Below, one piece after another: positions 18,018 to 28,383 of a DNA stretch of 64,000 nucleotides. The notes beneath the pieces were generated by a model that was given only the letters and a program-made list of their open reading frames with translations, did no database searches and was not told the DNA's origin. A program made the position numbers and the translations under genes. Each line of letters opens with the position of its first letter. The first letter of the stretch is position 1. This DNA comes from Janthinobacterium sp. (GTDB taxonomy: Bacteria; Pseudomonadota; Gammaproteobacteria; Burkholderiales; Burkholderiaceae_D): NCBI RefSeq assembly GCF_009923995.1, contig NZ_RFSK01000009.1, positions 1 to 64,000 on the forward strand. The letters run 5' to 3'.

Positions 18018-19262
18018 CTACGCCGGCGCCCCCTGCGGCGCCGCGCCGCGCACGCGCGCCACCCACCACACCGTCAGCAGGGACAAGCCCGCCGCCAGCC
18101 AGCCATTCATGCCGAAGCCGCTGATATGGCCAGCCGCGTCCGTCTGCAGGGTCAGTCCGCCGAGCCACGCGCCCAGGCCATTGCCCAGGCTTTGCAGGGC
18201 CGAATTGGCGCTGAGGAAAGCGCCCCGCTTGCGCGGCTCCGGTATCGTCGTCAGCAGCGCCTGCAGCGGGATGGTGCGGCCCGACACGAGCACCATGAAC
18301 AGGGAAAACGCCAGCATCAGCGCCCACAGCGGCAGCTGGGGCAGGTGCGTGACCAGCAGCATGGGCACGATGGACGCGAGGGCCACCCAGCGATACACCT
18401 GCCGCTTGCCGGCGCGGTCCGCCCAGCGACCGATGCGCCTGGCCGTAAACAGGGTGGCGCAGCCGCCCGCCAGGTAGACCCAGGTCACGTCGGCCGGCGC
18501 CAGGCCCATATTGCCCACCAGCACGGGTGAAATGAAGGGGATCAGCAGCATGCCCGCCGTCATGTTCACCACCGACAAGATGAAGGCATCCAGGTGACGC
18601 CGCTCCCGGAACAGGGCCAGCAGGTTCGGCAGCGCCTGGCGCAGCGGCGTGGCAGCGGCGCCCATATGCGCCGTCAGCGAGGGCAGCACGCGCGCCGCGC
18701 CGAACCAGATCAGGAAGGACAGCAGCACCAGCAGGTAGAACGGCGAGGCCCAGCCGAAATGCGCGGCCATCACCACGCCGATGGGCACGCCGCCCACGGC
18801 CGCCATGGCAAACGAGGTCATGACGACGCCGGTGGCCGCGCCGCGCCGCTCGGCGGGAATCACGTCGCCGATGATGGCCATGACGATGGCGCCCAGCACC
18901 CCGCCCGTCAGCCCGGCAAAGGCGCGCGACCACAGCAGCACGTGGAAGTTCGGCGCCAGCGCGCACGCCAGGTTCGACAGGGTGAACAGGCAGAACATGG
19001 TCAGCAGCAGCTTCTTGCGGTCGAAGCGGTCGACATACGTGGCCGCCAGCAGGCCGGACAGGCCCGCGCACCACGCATACGCGGAAACGGCGCCGGAAAC
19101 GGCGGCCGGGCCGATGCCGAACGCCTGCATCAGCTGCGGCGCCAGCGGCATCATCACCATGAAATCCATGATGACGGTAAATTGCGTAAGCGCAAGCAGC
19201 CACAGCATCGCCCTTTCGCGCGCCGGCGTCAGCATGGGCGCCGCTGCTGGCAGGGGCGTCAT
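18018..19262 (-). CDS. MFS transporter (drug/metabolite efflux type)
   Basis: A 414-residue major facilitator protein with about 12 membrane helices. The N-terminal part (FTVIMDFMVMMPLAPQLMQA) and the loop after helix 2 (DRFDRKKLLL) match the DHA1-type efflux family of arabinose/multidrug exporters. Its start overlaps the PadR gene stop by 4 bases (ATGA), so both form one operon driven from the operator at 19801-19827. PadR-controlled MFS pumps usually export phenolic or toxic compounds; the substrate here is unknown. Confidence 0.92.
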   Translation of the reverse strand: MTPLPAAAPMLTPARERAMLWLLALTQFTVIMDFMVMMPLAPQLMQAFGIGPAAVSGAVSAYAWCAGLSGLLAATYVDRFDRKKLLLTMFCLFTLSNLACALAPNFHVLLWSRAFAGLTGGVLGAIVMAIIGDVIPAERRGAATGVVMTSFAMAAVGGVPIGVVMAAHFGWASPFYLLVLLSFLIWFGAARVLPSLTAHMGAAATPLRQALPNLLALFRERRHLDAFILSVVNMTAGMLLIPFISPVLVGNMGLAPADVTWVYLAGGCATLFTARRIGRWADRAGKRQVYRWVALASIVPMLLVTHLPQLPLWALMLAFSLFMVLVSGRTIPLQALLTTIPEPRKRGAFLSANSALQSLGNGLGAWLGGLTLQTDAAGHISGFGMNGWLAAGLSLLTVWWVARVRGAAPQGAPA

Positions 19263-19789
19263 GCCAGCGCCTCGATGTCGGCGCGCGCCTGGCGCAGGAT
19301 GGCGCGGATGGCGTCCAGGCGGACGGCGTCCGGCTCGCCCGCGCGCCCGCGCGCGATCACCACGGCCTTCAGCTCGTGCATGAGCTGGCGCAGGTCGTCG
19401 CTCGCCTCCCCCGGCGTGCCCACCCTGGCGGCGATGGCATCGACGTAGGCGCGGTTCGCGTCTAGGAAGGCCAGGCCCTCGGGCGTGATGCTGTGCAGCT
19501 TCTTCGTGCCGTCGAGGCTGACGGCCACGTAGCCCTGCCCCACGAGGCCGTGCATCAGCGGATAGATGGCGCCGGGACTGGGCGCGTACGCGCCGCCGGC
19601 GCGCTGGCCGATGGACTTGATGATGTCATAGCCATGGCGCGGCTTGTCGGCGATCAGTTGCAGCACCAGGTAGCGCAAGGTGCCCGCGTCGAACATTTTG
19701 GGTCCGCGGGTGCCGGGCGAGCCAGGCGTATCGCCCTGGGCGTGGGCTGCCGCGCGCACCGGGCGCGCGCCGTGCAGGAGGGAAAGCAT
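19259..19789 (-). CDS. PadR family transcriptional regulator
   Basis: A 176-residue PadR regulator. The winged-helix domain follows a 31-residue N-terminal extension and includes FDAGTLRYLVLQLIADKPRH, GYDIIKSIGQ and YAPSPGAIYPLMHGL; the C-terminal helices mediate dimerisation. It resembles the YqjI/NfeR subgroup in order, but the extension lacks the His/Cys-rich metal-binding tract of E. coli YqjI. A strong AAGGAG stands 8 bases before the ATG at 19789, supporting the long N-terminus. It is the first gene of a padR-MFS operon and probably represses it through the site just upstream. Confidence 0.93.
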   Translation of the reverse strand: MLSLLHGARPVRAAAHAQGDTPGSPGTRGPKMFDAGTLRYLVLQLIADKPRHGYDIIKSIGQRAGGAYAPSPGAIYPLMHGLVGQGYVAVSLDGTKKLHSITPEGLAFLDANRAYVDAIAARVGTPGEASDDLRQLMHELKAVVIARGRAGEPDAVRLDAIRAILRQARADIEALA

Positions 19790-19800
19790 GATGACTCCTT

Positions 19801-19827
19801 AAGATATATCGCAATAAGATATATCTT
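19801..19827. promoter_or_regulatory. Probable PadR operator
   Basis: AAGATATATC occurs at 19801-19810 and again at 19816-19825, and the second copy extends into the perfect palindrome AAGATATATCTT (19816-19827). It starts 12 bases before the padR start codon. PadR proteins typically bind AT-rich dyads like this in their own promoters. Confidence 0.7.
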
Positions 19828-19889
19828 ATGATTGAAACCGGCCCAATGCAAGGTTTACTTTCCGGCATCGAAGCCCGATACTCGCCAGC

Positions 19890-20447
19890 ATGCCCGCCAC
19901 GACCATCCGCCCCCTCGCCCCCGACGACGCTGCCGCCTACCGCGCCCTGCGCCTGGCCGGCATCGCCGAACTGCCGGCGGCATTCTGCACCACGCATGCG
20001 GCGGAAAGCGCCGTGCCCCTGACACAGATGGCCCAGCGCCTGCGGGCCGGTCCGCACCAAATAATATTTGGCACTTTCGATGGAGCGCGACTGACCGGCA
20101 TCGCCGGCCTGCGCCGCGAAGCGATCGCCGTCGTGCACGACAAGGCCAGCCTGTGGGGCGTGTACGTGGCGCCGTCCGCGCGCGGCCATGGCACGGGGCG
20201 GCAACTGGTGCAGGCGGCCATCGCGCACGCCTGCGCCATCCCCGAGCTGGCCCGCGTGCGGCTCGCCGTGGCGCCGGACAACCATGCCGCGCTGTCCCTG
20301 TACCTGGGCTGCGGTTTCGTGCTGGCCGGCGAGGCCGCGTCCGGCGGCCTGCTGCAACTGCAACTGACCTTGCCGCGCCCTGCCATCGCAGGACCACGAA
20401 ATGATGTCTTTATGAAAATCAATACCTTACAAGTCCTTGCGAAATAG
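19890..20447 (+). CDS. GNAT family N-acetyltransferase
   Basis: A 185-residue acetyltransferase. The acetyl-CoA pyrophosphate loop is visible as VAPSARGHGTGRQLVQAAI (about 92-110), and the following HACAIPELARVRLAVAPDN and LYLGCGFVLAGE segments are typical for the fold. The substrate cannot be predicted. It starts about 60 bases from the padR operator on the other strand. A short Lys/Asn-containing tail follows the fold. No ribosome binding site is obvious. Confidence 0.88.
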   Translation: MPATTIRPLAPDDAAAYRALRLAGIAELPAAFCTTHAAESAVPLTQMAQRLRAGPHQIIFGTFDGARLTGIAGLRREAIAVVHDKASLWGVYVAPSARGHGTGRQLVQAAIAHACAIPELARVRLAVAPDNHAALSLYLGCGFVLAGEAASGGLLQLQLTLPRPAIAGPRNDVFMKINTLQVLAK

Positions 20448-20528
20448 CCAGGGGACCGTTTTTTCTGTTGCAAGCAAGCGCAACAGGCCTTAGCATCGCG
20501 GCTTACAAAAAATACTTGGGGAGAGCCA

Positions 20529-22097
20529 ATGTCATCGGCCGAGACACACACCGCCACGGGTAAAATGCCCCGGCAAATACCGTACATCATCGCCAACGAA
20601 GGCTGCGAACGCTTCAGCTTTTATGGCATGCGCAATATCCTGACGCCTTTCCTCATCAGCACCCTGCTGCTGATGATCCCGATCGACCAGCGCACGGGCG
20701 AAGCCAAGCACGTGTTCCACACCTTCGTCATCGGCGTGTATTTCTTCCCGCTGCTGGGCGGCTGGCTGGCCGACCGCTTCTTTGGCAAGTACAACACCAT
20801 CTTCTGGCTCAGCCTCGTGTATTGCGCCGGCCATGCCTGCCTGGCCATCTTTGAAAACAGCGTCAACGGCTTCTATTTCGGCCTGTTCCTGATCGCCTTC
20901 GGCTCCGGCGGCATCAAGCCCTTGGTGGCCTCCTTCGTCGGCGACCAGTTCGACCAGACCAACAAGCACAAGGCCAAGCTGGTCTTCGACCTGTTCTACT
21001 GGATCATCAACTTCGGCTCCTTCTTCGCTTCGCTGCTGATGCCGATGTTCCTGCGCGACTACGGCCCATCCATCGCCTTCGGCATCCCCGGCGTCATGAT
21101 GCTGGCCGCCACCATCGTCTTCTGGATGGGCGCCAAGAAATACGTGCACGTGCCGCCGGCGCCGCCGAATCCCGATTCGTTCACCCGCGTGGCCCGCACG
21201 GCCCTGCTGGCCCGTGTCGACGGCGGCTCGCGTCCCGGCCTGTACGTGGCCTATGTCGGCGTGATCGGCGCTCTGTATGCGTTCTACAGCATTCCCGAAT
21301 GGGGCTTCGTGATTTCCGCGTGTACGGCGCTGGTCCTGCTGCTGGCCTTCGGCAGCATCGGCACGGCCATGCAGCTGGAACGCGCGCGCGGCATCCACCC
21401 GGACGAAGCCGTCGAAGGCGTGCGCGCCGTGCTGCGCATCCTCGTCATCTTCGCCCTCGTCACGCCCTTCTTCTCGCTGTTCGACCAGAAGGCCTCGACG
21501 TGGATCGTGCAGGCCAACACCATGGAAAAACCGAGCTGGTTCCTGCCGGCGCAGATGCAGGCGCTGAACCCGATGCTGGTGATGCTGCTGATCCCGTTCA
21601 ACAACCTGGTGCTGTACCCGATGCTGAACCGCTTCGGCCTGGAAGCGACGGCCCTGCGCCGCATGACGGCCGGCATCGGCTTTTCCTCGCTGGCGTGGAT
21701 CGTCATCGGCCTGCTGCAGCTGGCGCTCGACAGCGGCAATGCCGTCTCCATCATGTGGCAGATCCTGCCGTACGCCCTGCTGACCTTCGGCGAAGTGCTG
21801 GTCTCGGCCACGGGCCTGGAGTTTGCGTACAGCCAGGCGCCCGTCTCGATGAAGGGCGCCATCATGAGCTTCTGGAACCTGTCGACCACGGTGGGCAACC
21901 TGTGGGTGCTGATCGTCAACCGCAGCGTCATGAACGAAGGCGTGATCGGCAAGATCGCCGAGAGCGGCATCAGCGTGACGGCCTTCCAGATGTTCTTCTT
22001 CGCCGCCTTCGCCGCCGTCGCCATGCTGGCCTTCGGCCTGTATGCGAAGCGCTACAAGATGGTCGACAACTACCGCAAGACGGCCGTGCCGGCATAA
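20529..22097 (+). CDS. Proton-dependent oligopeptide transporter (POT/PTR family MFS)
   Basis: This inner-membrane protein imports di- and tripeptides with protons. The 522-residue product has about 14 membrane helices. The POT signature ExxER is present as EGCERFSFYG near residue 24, followed by the loop GGWLADRFFGKYNTI and the second PTR motif FLIAFGSGGIKP. It has a good GGGGAG ribosome binding site. It is monocistronic, ending at a shared bidirectional terminator. Confidence 0.95.
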   Translation: MSSAETHTATGKMPRQIPYIIANEGCERFSFYGMRNILTPFLISTLLLMIPIDQRTGEAKHVFHTFVIGVYFFPLLGGWLADRFFGKYNTIFWLSLVYCAGHACLAIFENSVNGFYFGLFLIAFGSGGIKPLVASFVGDQFDQTNKHKAKLVFDLFYWIINFGSFFASLLMPMFLRDYGPSIAFGIPGVMMLAATIVFWMGAKKYVHVPPAPPNPDSFTRVARTALLARVDGGSRPGLYVAYVGVIGALYAFYSIPEWGFVISACTALVLLLAFGSIGTAMQLERARGIHPDEAVEGVRAVLRILVIFALVTPFFSLFDQKASTWIVQANTMEKPSWFLPAQMQALNPMLVMLLIPFNNLVLYPMLNRFGLEATALRRMTAGIGFSSLAWIVIGLLQLALDSGNAVSIMWQILPYALLTFGEVLVSATGLEFAYSQAPVSMKGAIMSFWNLSTTVGNLWVLIVNRSVMNEGVIGKIAESGISVTAFQMFFFAAFAAVAMLAFGLYAKRYKMVDNYRKTAVPA

Positions 22098-22122
22098 GCG
22101 TGATGCCGGTTTGATCTGACGC

Positions 22123-22150
22123 AAAAAGGGCGCCCGAGGGCGCCCTTTTT

Positions 22151-22152
<2 letters not shown>
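22123..22152. terminator. Bidirectional terminator between the peptide transporter and pgm
   Basis: A 12-bp perfect stem (AAAAAGGGCGCC / GGCGCCCTTTTT, loop of 4 bases) with A- and T-runs on either side serves both convergent genes; it overlaps the pgm stop codon at its right edge. Confidence 0.92.
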
Positions 22153-23794
<1,642 letters not shown>

Positions 23795-23904
23795 TTAACC
23801 CCTCATGGTAACGCATGCCGCCGGGGGGACAAAGCGTTGTCCCCCTGCCACGGTGCGGTAAACCGCTTAAGGTGCCGGCCCACAGCGGCCCGTCATATCA
23901 TATA

Positions 23905-23921
23905 ATGAGAATCATTCTCAT
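23905..23921. promoter_or_regulatory. Fur box upstream of the sigma/anti-sigma/receptor operon
   Basis: ATGAGAAT-C-ATTCTCAT is a perfect 17-bp palindrome that closely matches the Fur box core. It directly follows and partly overlaps a TATAAT at 23901-23906, so Fur with iron should block transcription of the operon. Confidence 0.88.
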
Positions 23922-23964
23922 ATGTGGCCGAGCTGGCGACACCTACCTCAAGACATCGGACGCC

Positions 23965-24474
23965 GTGGTTGCACGTTACTACCAAGAACTGCTCAATTTC
24001 TGCTGGCGCGGCTTGCGCAACCGCGAGACTGCCCTGGACCTGGTGCAGGAAAGCTACGCGCGCGTGCTCGGCGTGCAGGCCCGTTCGGCACCGGGCGAAC
24101 AGGCCGTGCGCGAGCCGCGCGCGCTGCTGTACCACACGGCGCGCAACCTGATGATCGACAAACACCGCCGCGCCGCCCTGCGCCAGCACGACGCGCTCGA
24201 CGCCCTGCCCGAAGCCGCGCATCCGGCCGCGCCGCAGCACCTGGAGCCGGAACAGGCACTGGAAAACAGCCAGGACTGGCAAGCCTGCGTGGCCGCCATC
24301 GACGCCCTGCCGCCCCGCTGCCGCGACGCCTTCGTGCTGCACGTGTTCGAAGAATTGCCGCACGCGCAGATCGCCGCGCGCATGGGCATTTCCGTGAGCA
24401 TGGTGGAAAAGCATATCGCGCGCGGCATGCTCAGTTGCCAGGCGCAGTTGCATTCCCTGCGGGAAGCCACATAA
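23965..24474 (+). CDS. FecI-type ECF sigma factor
   Basis: A cell-surface-signalling sigma factor expected to direct transcription of the neighbouring receptor gene. Region 2 is seen in LRNRETALDLVQESYARVLG and ALLYHTARNLMIDKHRRAAL; region 4 in LPPRCRDAFVLHVFEELPHAQIAARM as an HTH. The GTG at 23965 (about 169 residues) was chosen because an ATG at 23905 lies inside the Fur box and would translate operator sequence. Its stop overlaps the start of the FecR-type gene (TAATG). The exact start is uncertain. Confidence 0.88.
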   Translation: MVARYYQELLNFCWRGLRNRETALDLVQESYARVLGVQARSAPGEQAVREPRALLYHTARNLMIDKHRRAALRQHDALDALPEAAHPAAPQHLEPEQALENSQDWQACVAAIDALPPRCRDAFVLHVFEELPHAQIAARMGISVSMVEKHIARGMLSCQAQLHSLREAT

Positions 24475-25580
24475 TGGCGCCCATGAACAGCCGCCCGCCC
24501 CGCCACGATTTCGGCCCCTCCGCCCAGGAAAAGGCGGACTTGCGCGAACACACCGCCTTTGCCGACGCGCAAGATGCCGTGGCGCTGGCGGCCGCCACCT
24601 GGTTCAGCCGGCGCGACAACCTCGATGCGGGGCAGCAAGCCGATTTTGCCGCCTGGATGGCGGCCGATGCGGCGCACGCGCGCGCGTATGCGCAACTGCA
24701 GGACGCGCACCGCGTGGCGCGCCGGATTCCCCCGCACGTCGCCGCGCGCTGGGCCGTGCCGCAGGCGGCGCCAGCGCCAGCACAAGCGCCCCGCCGCCCG
24801 TTTCTGCGCTCCCTGCTGCCATATGCGGCGGCCGCCATGCTGCTGCTCGGCGTGGGCGCGGGCGGCTACCAGTGGTGGCAGCAACCCGTGTTCAGCCAGG
24901 CGTATGCGACGCAGCGGGGCCAGCGCCTGGCCGTGTCGCTGCCCGACGGCAGCACGGTGCAGCTCGACACATCCACGCAATTGCACGTCACCCTGTACCG
25001 CCAGCGCCGCGAAGTGCGCCTGGCGCACGGCGAGGCGCTGTTCCAGGTGCAATCGCAGCAGGGCCAGCCCTTCGACGTGCGGAGCGGCCCCCTGACGGTG
25101 ACGGTGGTGGGCACGCAATTTTCCGTGCGCAACACCCTGGCGTACGACGGCCAGCTGCGCGTGGCCGTGCAGCATGGCCACGTGCGCGTGGCGGGCGCGG
25201 CGCAGGACCGGGTCGACCTGCAGGCCGGCCAGGGCGTCAGCAGCGACGCCGGCGGCCGCCTGTCCCCCGTCGCCAGCCTGGCCCCGGGCAGCGTGGCGCC
25301 CTGGCGCGCAGGCCGGGTCACCTTCGACAACGTGCCCCTGGGCGCGGCGCTGGCCGAATTCGAGCGCTATGGCGACACAGGCCTCGTCGTGCGCGATCCG
25401 GCCGTGGCGCGCCTGCGCATCGGCGGCAGCTTCAGCCTGGCCCAGCTGGACCGCTTCGCCGCCGCCCTGCCGCAGCTGCTGCCCGTGCACGTCGTGCGCG
25501 ATGGTGCCGTCAGCACCATCCGCATGGCGTCCAAGGCCCCCGCGCAGGGGCCGGCCATGCAACTGCAACAAAATAAATAA
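24474..25580 (+). CDS. FecR-type anti-sigma / sigma-regulator protein
   Basis: This inner-membrane protein transmits the signal from the outer-membrane receptor to the sigma factor. The 368-residue product has an N-terminal cytoplasmic domain with the DUF4880 pattern AATWFSRRDNLDAGQQADFAAW, one membrane segment at about residues 105-125 (YAAAAMLLLGVGAGGY) and a periplasmic FecR domain (GQRLAVSLPDGSTVQLDTST, then VRLAHGEALFQV). The C-terminal part contains an STN-like DUF4974 segment (FDNVPLGAALAEFERYGDTG). Translation is coupled to the sigma gene through TAATG. An ATG at 24483 is an alternative start. Confidence 0.92.
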   Translation: MAPMNSRPPRHDFGPSAQEKADLREHTAFADAQDAVALAAATWFSRRDNLDAGQQADFAAWMAADAAHARAYAQLQDAHRVARRIPPHVAARWAVPQAAPAPAQAPRRPFLRSLLPYAAAAMLLLGVGAGGYQWWQQPVFSQAYATQRGQRLAVSLPDGSTVQLDTSTQLHVTLYRQRREVRLAHGEALFQVQSQQGQPFDVRSGPLTVTVVGTQFSVRNTLAYDGQLRVAVQHGHVRVAGAAQDRVDLQAGQGVSSDAGGRLSPVASLAPGSVAPWRAGRVTFDNVPLGAALAEFERYGDTGLVVRDPAVARLRIGGSFSLAQLDRFAAALPQLLPVHVVRDGAVSTIRMASKAPAQGPAMQLQQNK

Positions 25581-25665
25581 AAATATCGCATGCGCAGGTG
25601 AGGGTTTGATCCCTGGGCGCGTCTACCACGTTAATCGACAACAAATTAACCTGGAGAAACGCACC

Positions 25666-28089
25666 ATGTGGTCCCCCCGCTTCAAGCTGACACCCGCCCC
25701 TCTCGTCCTGGCCGCCATGCTGGCCCTGGGCACGGCCACCGTGGCGCAGGCACAAGTCTTGCCCCCGATCAAACTGGCCATCGCCGCCCAGCCGCTGGGC
25801 CAGGCCCTGAATGAACTGGCGCGGCAAGCCAATCTGCAACTGCTGTTCGCTCCCGACCTCGTGGCCGGCAAGACGGCGCCCGCCGTCAGCGGCACCCTGA
25901 GCGTGCGCGACGGCCTGGAGCGCCTGCTGGCCGGCAGCGGCCTGCAGGCATCCATCGATGGCAATGCCGTGATCATCAAGCCGGCGCCCAGGGCCACGGG
26001 CGACACGGCGACCCTGTCGGAAATCACCGTGACGGCCAGTGGCGAGCGCACGGCCACCAGCGATGGCACGGGCGCCTACACGACGCCCGCCGTGACACTG
26101 GCGGGTGTGGAACGTTCACTGCGCGACACGCCGCAATCCGTGTCCGTCGTCACGCGCCAGCAGATGGATGACAAGAATTTGTTCACCCTGGACCAGGTGC
26201 TGGAACAGAGCACGGGCCTGACGCGCATGAACCGCAGCTTCGGCTCGCACGAATTCCTCGCGCGCGGCAACGCCCTGTCCTACCTGATCGACGGCATGCC
26301 CGGCATCTCCGACAACGCCACGGGCTGGCTGATCCCCGACATGGCCGTGTATGACCGCGTGGAAATCCTGCGCGGCTCGGCCGGCCTGATCGTCGGCGCC
26401 GGCACGCCGGGCGGCGTGGCCAACCTGGTGCGCAAGCGCCCCCGCGCGGAAGCCCATGCTGATGTCACCGCCACCGTGGGCAGCTGGAGCCAGCGCCGCG
26501 TGGAGCTCGACGCGGGCACGCCCCTGAATGCAGCCGGCAGCGTGCGCGGCCGCGCCCTCGTGGCCTACGAAGACCGCGGCTACTTTTATGATGCCGCGCA
26601 CAGCCGCATGCCCCTGTTCTACGGCATCGTCGAGGCGGACCTGGACGCCGCCACCACCGTGCGCGCGGGCGCGCGGCGCCAGCATACGGTGACGGATGGC
26701 TACTGGCTGTTCGGCCTGCCCCGCTACAGCAATGGCGCCACCTTGCCGATCCGCCGCTCGACGTCGCTGGCGCAGGACTGGAACCGCCACGACGCCACCA
26801 TCGGCGAGCTGTTCGCCGATCTCGAACACCGCTTCGGGGACGACTGGAAGGCCAGGGTCGCCCTCAACCGCACCTATGGCAATTTCGACCAGCAGGCGGC
26901 CATCGTGCGCGGCAGCATCAATCCAGCCACGCAGCAGGGCGCGCGCCTGTACACGGTCAACTACCGCAAGCAGGACATCGTCACCACGGGCATCGACGCC
27001 AGCGTAGGCGGCAGCTTCGGCGCCTGGGGCGGCAGGCATGAAGTGCTGCTGGGACTGAATGCCTCGCGCGCCCTCACGGACGACCACGCGGCCTCGACCT
27101 CGCCCGGCCTGCCCTTCGACGTCTTCCGGCCCGACAATGCCCTGCTCCCCCGTCCCGCGCATCCGGCCTGGGATACGCTGCCGCAGCTGAACGAACAGCG
27201 TTACGGCGCCTACGCCAGCACGCGCTGGGAACTCCATCCGGCGCTGCACCTGCTGCTGGGCGGCCGCCTGAGCTGGTTCGACAAGCAGACCACGGGCAGG
27301 CTGCCCACCGACCCCGTCAGCCGCTACAAGGAAAGCGGCGAATTCACGCCGTATGCGGGCCTGGTGCAGGACCTGGGCCGACAGTGGTCCGTGTACGGCA
27401 GCTACGCCAGCATCTTCCAGCCGCAGAGCCTGTACTACACCGTGGGCGGACAGCCCTTGAAACCCGTCGTGGGCGACACCTATGAAGCGGGCGTGAAGGG
27501 CGAGCTGTACGACGGCCGCCTGAACGTGGCGCTGGCCGCCTTCCGCATCAACAAGCGCGACACGGCCATCTACGACGAGGCCAGCAACGACGACTGCCTG
27601 AAGTGGGACGTGACGGGCAGCTGCTACCGCAATGGCCGCCCGCTGCGCAGCACGGGCATCGACGCGGACGCCAGCGGCGAAGTGTTGCCGGGCTGGCAGC
27701 TGTCGTCCGGCTACACCTACAACATCGCGCGCGGCGAAGCGGGCGAGACCCCGCCCACCGTCACGCCCAGGCACATGCTGCGCGTGTCGACCAGCTACCG
27801 CCTGCCCGGCGCGTGGAACCACTGGACCATCGGCGGCGGCGTCTCGGCGCAAAGCGGCTATCTGTACCAGGCGGACGACAACCCGGACGTGAGCTTCCGC
27901 AACGGCGGACGCACCGTGTGGGATGCGCGCGCCGCGTACATCTTCAACCGCAACTGGAGCGCCAGCCTCAGCATCGCCAACCTGACGGACAAGACCTACT
28001 GGGCCGCCACGGGCGAGCTGCGTCGCGGCAATTACTTCGGCGAGCCGCGCAACATCATCCTCTCCCTGCGCTACACGCCGTCCCTGTAA
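25666..28089 (+). CDS. TonB-dependent siderophore receptor with STN signalling domain
   Basis: An outer-membrane ferric-siderophore receptor that also signals to the FecI/FecR pair. The 807-residue precursor has a signal peptide (about 1-30), then an STN domain (KLAIAAQPLGQALNELARQA; about 35-105), a plug containing LRDTPQSVSVVTRQQMDD and RVEILRGSAGLIVGAGTPGG, and a 22-strand barrel ending in NIILSLRYTPSL. GGAG precedes the ATG. It follows the FecR-type gene by 85 bases, under the Fur box at 23905. The ligand cannot be read from the sequence. Confidence 0.94.
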   Translation: MWSPRFKLTPAPLVLAAMLALGTATVAQAQVLPPIKLAIAAQPLGQALNELARQANLQLLFAPDLVAGKTAPAVSGTLSVRDGLERLLAGSGLQASIDGNAVIIKPAPRATGDTATLSEITVTASGERTATSDGTGAYTTPAVTLAGVERSLRDTPQSVSVVTRQQMDDKNLFTLDQVLEQSTGLTRMNRSFGSHEFLARGNALSYLIDGMPGISDNATGWLIPDMAVYDRVEILRGSAGLIVGAGTPGGVANLVRKRPRAEAHADVTATVGSWSQRRVELDAGTPLNAAGSVRGRALVAYEDRGYFYDAAHSRMPLFYGIVEADLDAATTVRAGARRQHTVTDGYWLFGLPRYSNGATLPIRRSTSLAQDWNRHDATIGELFADLEHRFGDDWKARVALNRTYGNFDQQAAIVRGSINPATQQGARLYTVNYRKQDIVTTGIDASVGGSFGAWGGRHEVLLGLNASRALTDDHAASTSPGLPFDVFRPDNALLPRPAHPAWDTLPQLNEQRYGAYASTRWELHPALHLLLGGRLSWFDKQTTGRLPTDPVSRYKESGEFTPYAGLVQDLGRQWSVYGSYASIFQPQSLYYTVGGQPLKPVVGDTYEAGVKGELYDGRLNVALAAFRINKRDTAIYDEASNDDCLKWDVTGSCYRNGRPLRSTGIDADASGEVLPGWQLSSGYTYNIARGEAGETPPTVTPRHMLRVSTSYRLPGAWNHWTIGGGVSAQSGYLYQADDNPDVSFRNGGRTVWDARAAYIFNRNWSASLSIANLTDKTYWAATGELRRGNYFGEPRNIILSLRYTPSL

Positions 28090-28114
28090 GCGCCTTCCCG
28101 GCAGCTGCCCGCGC

Positions 28115-28144
28115 CACGGCCGCCGCATGCTTGCGGCGGCCGTG
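28115..28144 (+). terminator. Hairpin after the first receptor gene
   Basis: A 12-bp perfect stem CACGGCCGCCGC / GCGGCGGCCGTG with a 6-base loop lies 25 bases after the stop. No T-run follows, so termination strength is uncertain. Confidence 0.6.
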
Positions 28145-28211
28145 CCCGCTTACAGCCGCAGCGCATCCCTGCCCGGCACAGCACTCTTGCATGTCTCACA
28201 ACCTCGCACTA

Positions 28212-28232
28212 TAATAAGAATAGTTCTCATTC
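28212..28232. promoter_or_regulatory. Fur box upstream of the second receptor operon
   Basis: AATAAGAATAGTTCTCATT is an imperfect Fur-box palindrome, closely similar in arm sequence to the box at 23905. It lies about 150 bases before the second receptor start. Confidence 0.75.
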
Positions 28233-28383
28233 ACATTTAGACCTTCCCAAGTCTGCACGCCGTCCCGGCCCGTGCGCGGCTGAATGACACGCTGCGCCAG
28301 CCAGGCAAGCACGCCAAGCAAGCTCCCCACACCCATAGAAAGCCTGTCGCACGACGGCGGGCACACGAGAAGAAGGATGCTTC

